Shown piece after piece: positions 6,913 through 7,282 of a stretch of DNA of 7,282 bases. Location: NCBI GenBank assembly GCA_029573975.1, contig JAKQBU010000574.1, positions 1 through 7,282 of the forward strand, in the 5' to 3' direction. The DNA is from Planctomycetota bacterium (GTDB lineage: Bacteria; Planctomycetota; Phycisphaerae; Sedimentisphaerales; SM23-30). A program made the position numbers and the translations under genes. Below the pieces are notes generated by a model. That model was not told the DNA's origin and ran no database searches. It saw nothing but the letters and a program-made list of their open reading frames with translations. Each line of letters starts with the position of its first letter. Position 1 is the stretch's first letter.

Positions 6913-7282
6913 TTATCCAGAACTATGGGACATGCCGGCCTGCCAGACGGTCCGGTCATCGGCATCCAGTACGACTTCGATCGAATTGCCGTTCAGAAGC
7001 ACCAGAAAACCGGCCGGAAATTCCAGAATAACCGCCAGATCCGACCGCATTTTCAATACCTCACCAATGGACAGCGATAGATATTCCATATCCTCTTCCG
7101 GCTTGACCGGACCGATATACCAGCCGCTGTCACCGGGCGGAGATGACTGGGCACGCAACAGATAAATCCGCTGGGGATGTTCCCGGCAGCGGGCCAGGAT
7201 GAGTTTCTCTTCCGCGGCGGCTGGAAAGCATTCGATGTCAAGGCCGGCTAATTCCTGCCGCTGGGATTCCGGAATCGTATGG
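6913..7282 (-). CDS. DUF2185/Imm33-like protein, C-terminal part
   Basis: The frame is open from the window edge (first full codon 7281-7279) to TAA at 6915-6913, giving the last 122 residues; the start is outside. A TTG at 7158 could be mistaken for a start, but the frame continues upstream with protein-like sequence (REHPQRIYLLRAQSSPPGDS). The central part contains an Asp-Ser-Gly-Trp motif (visible residues 51-54), then an acidic EEDMEYLSL and a hydrophobic run ending FPAGFLVLLNG. This order (IYLLR-type strand, DSGW, acidic turn, Leu/Ile-rich segment, P-x-G) recalls DUF2185, also called Imm33-like, whose members are often predicted immunity proteins of polymorphic toxins. No signal peptide or membrane helix is visible. 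It ends 13 bases before the WXG-like gene, in the same operon. The match is from memory of the pattern, so the assignment is tentative; it could also be a module-specific accessory or chaperone. Confidence 0.5.
   Translation of the reverse strand, partial: HTIPESQRQELAGLDIECFPAAAEEKLILARCREHPQRIYLLRAQSSPPGDSGWYIGPVKPEEDMEYLSLSIGEVLKMRSDLAVILEFPAGFLVLLNGNSIEVVLDADDRTVWQAGMSHSSG

Noticed and set aside
7053..7241. A 62-codon minus-strand frame overlapping the Imm33-like gene
   Set aside because: It is out of frame with the better supported gene and has no recognisable content. The neighbouring frame is open through the window edge and shows a domain-like pattern.
1..7282. CRISPR arrays, tRNA or rRNA genes, insertion sequences
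   Set aside because: No regularly spaced direct repeats, tRNA-like cloverleaf, rRNA segment, transposase or terminal inverted repeats were seen on either strand.

Overview
The window is bacterial, moderately GC-rich and densely coding. It reads as one long minus-strand block (positions 479 to 7282) that converges on the tail of a single plus-strand gene. The genes (a Memo/AmrB protein, split YeeE/YedE permeases, a Tat-type lipoprotein and an FtsK/EccC-like ATPase with a WXG100-sized partner) suggest an anaerobic environmental bacterium. A diderm such as a Planctomycetota member (Phycisphaerae-like) would fit. That assignment is inference from gene style only, because no rRNA or lineage marker is present.

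Layout, left to right. (1) Positions 2-466, plus strand: the C-terminal part of an AmmeMemoRadiSam system protein B, closed by an intrinsic terminator whose hairpin overlaps the end of the convergent gene. (2) Positions 479-1561, minus strand: two half-size YeeE/YedE sulfur-permease proteins, tightly coupled, each carrying a conserved Cys motif. (3) Positions 1562-1723: an AT-rich gap that probably holds the promoter of the permease pair, although no convincing -35/-10 pair was found. (4) Positions 1724-2638, minus: an exported metallo-beta-lactamase-fold lipoprotein with a twin-arginine signal. (5) Positions 2721-6653, minus: a 1310-residue membrane-anchored FtsK/SpoIIIE ATPase with two coiled coils, a two-helix membrane anchor and three tandem ATPase-like domains, of which only the middle one has intact Walker motifs. 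(6) Positions 6687-6899, minus: a 70-residue helical-hairpin protein resembling the WXG100/ESAT-6 group, with Trp-Arg-Asp in place of Trp-x-Gly. (7) Positions 6913-7282, minus: the C-terminal 122 residues of a protein with a DUF2185/Imm33-like signature, cut by the window edge.

Genes 5-7 are transcribed in the order 7, 6, 5, with gaps of 13 and 33 bases and a good ribosome binding site before each downstream gene, so they are almost certainly one operon. The most interesting reading is a reduced type VII (ESX/Yuk-like) secretion module: a small WXG-like helical protein, an EccC-like motor and a possible immunity-type protein. The lipoprotein gene follows 82 bases downstream with no strong terminator between, so it may be cotranscribed. 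The permease pair and the amrB gene look unrelated to this module.
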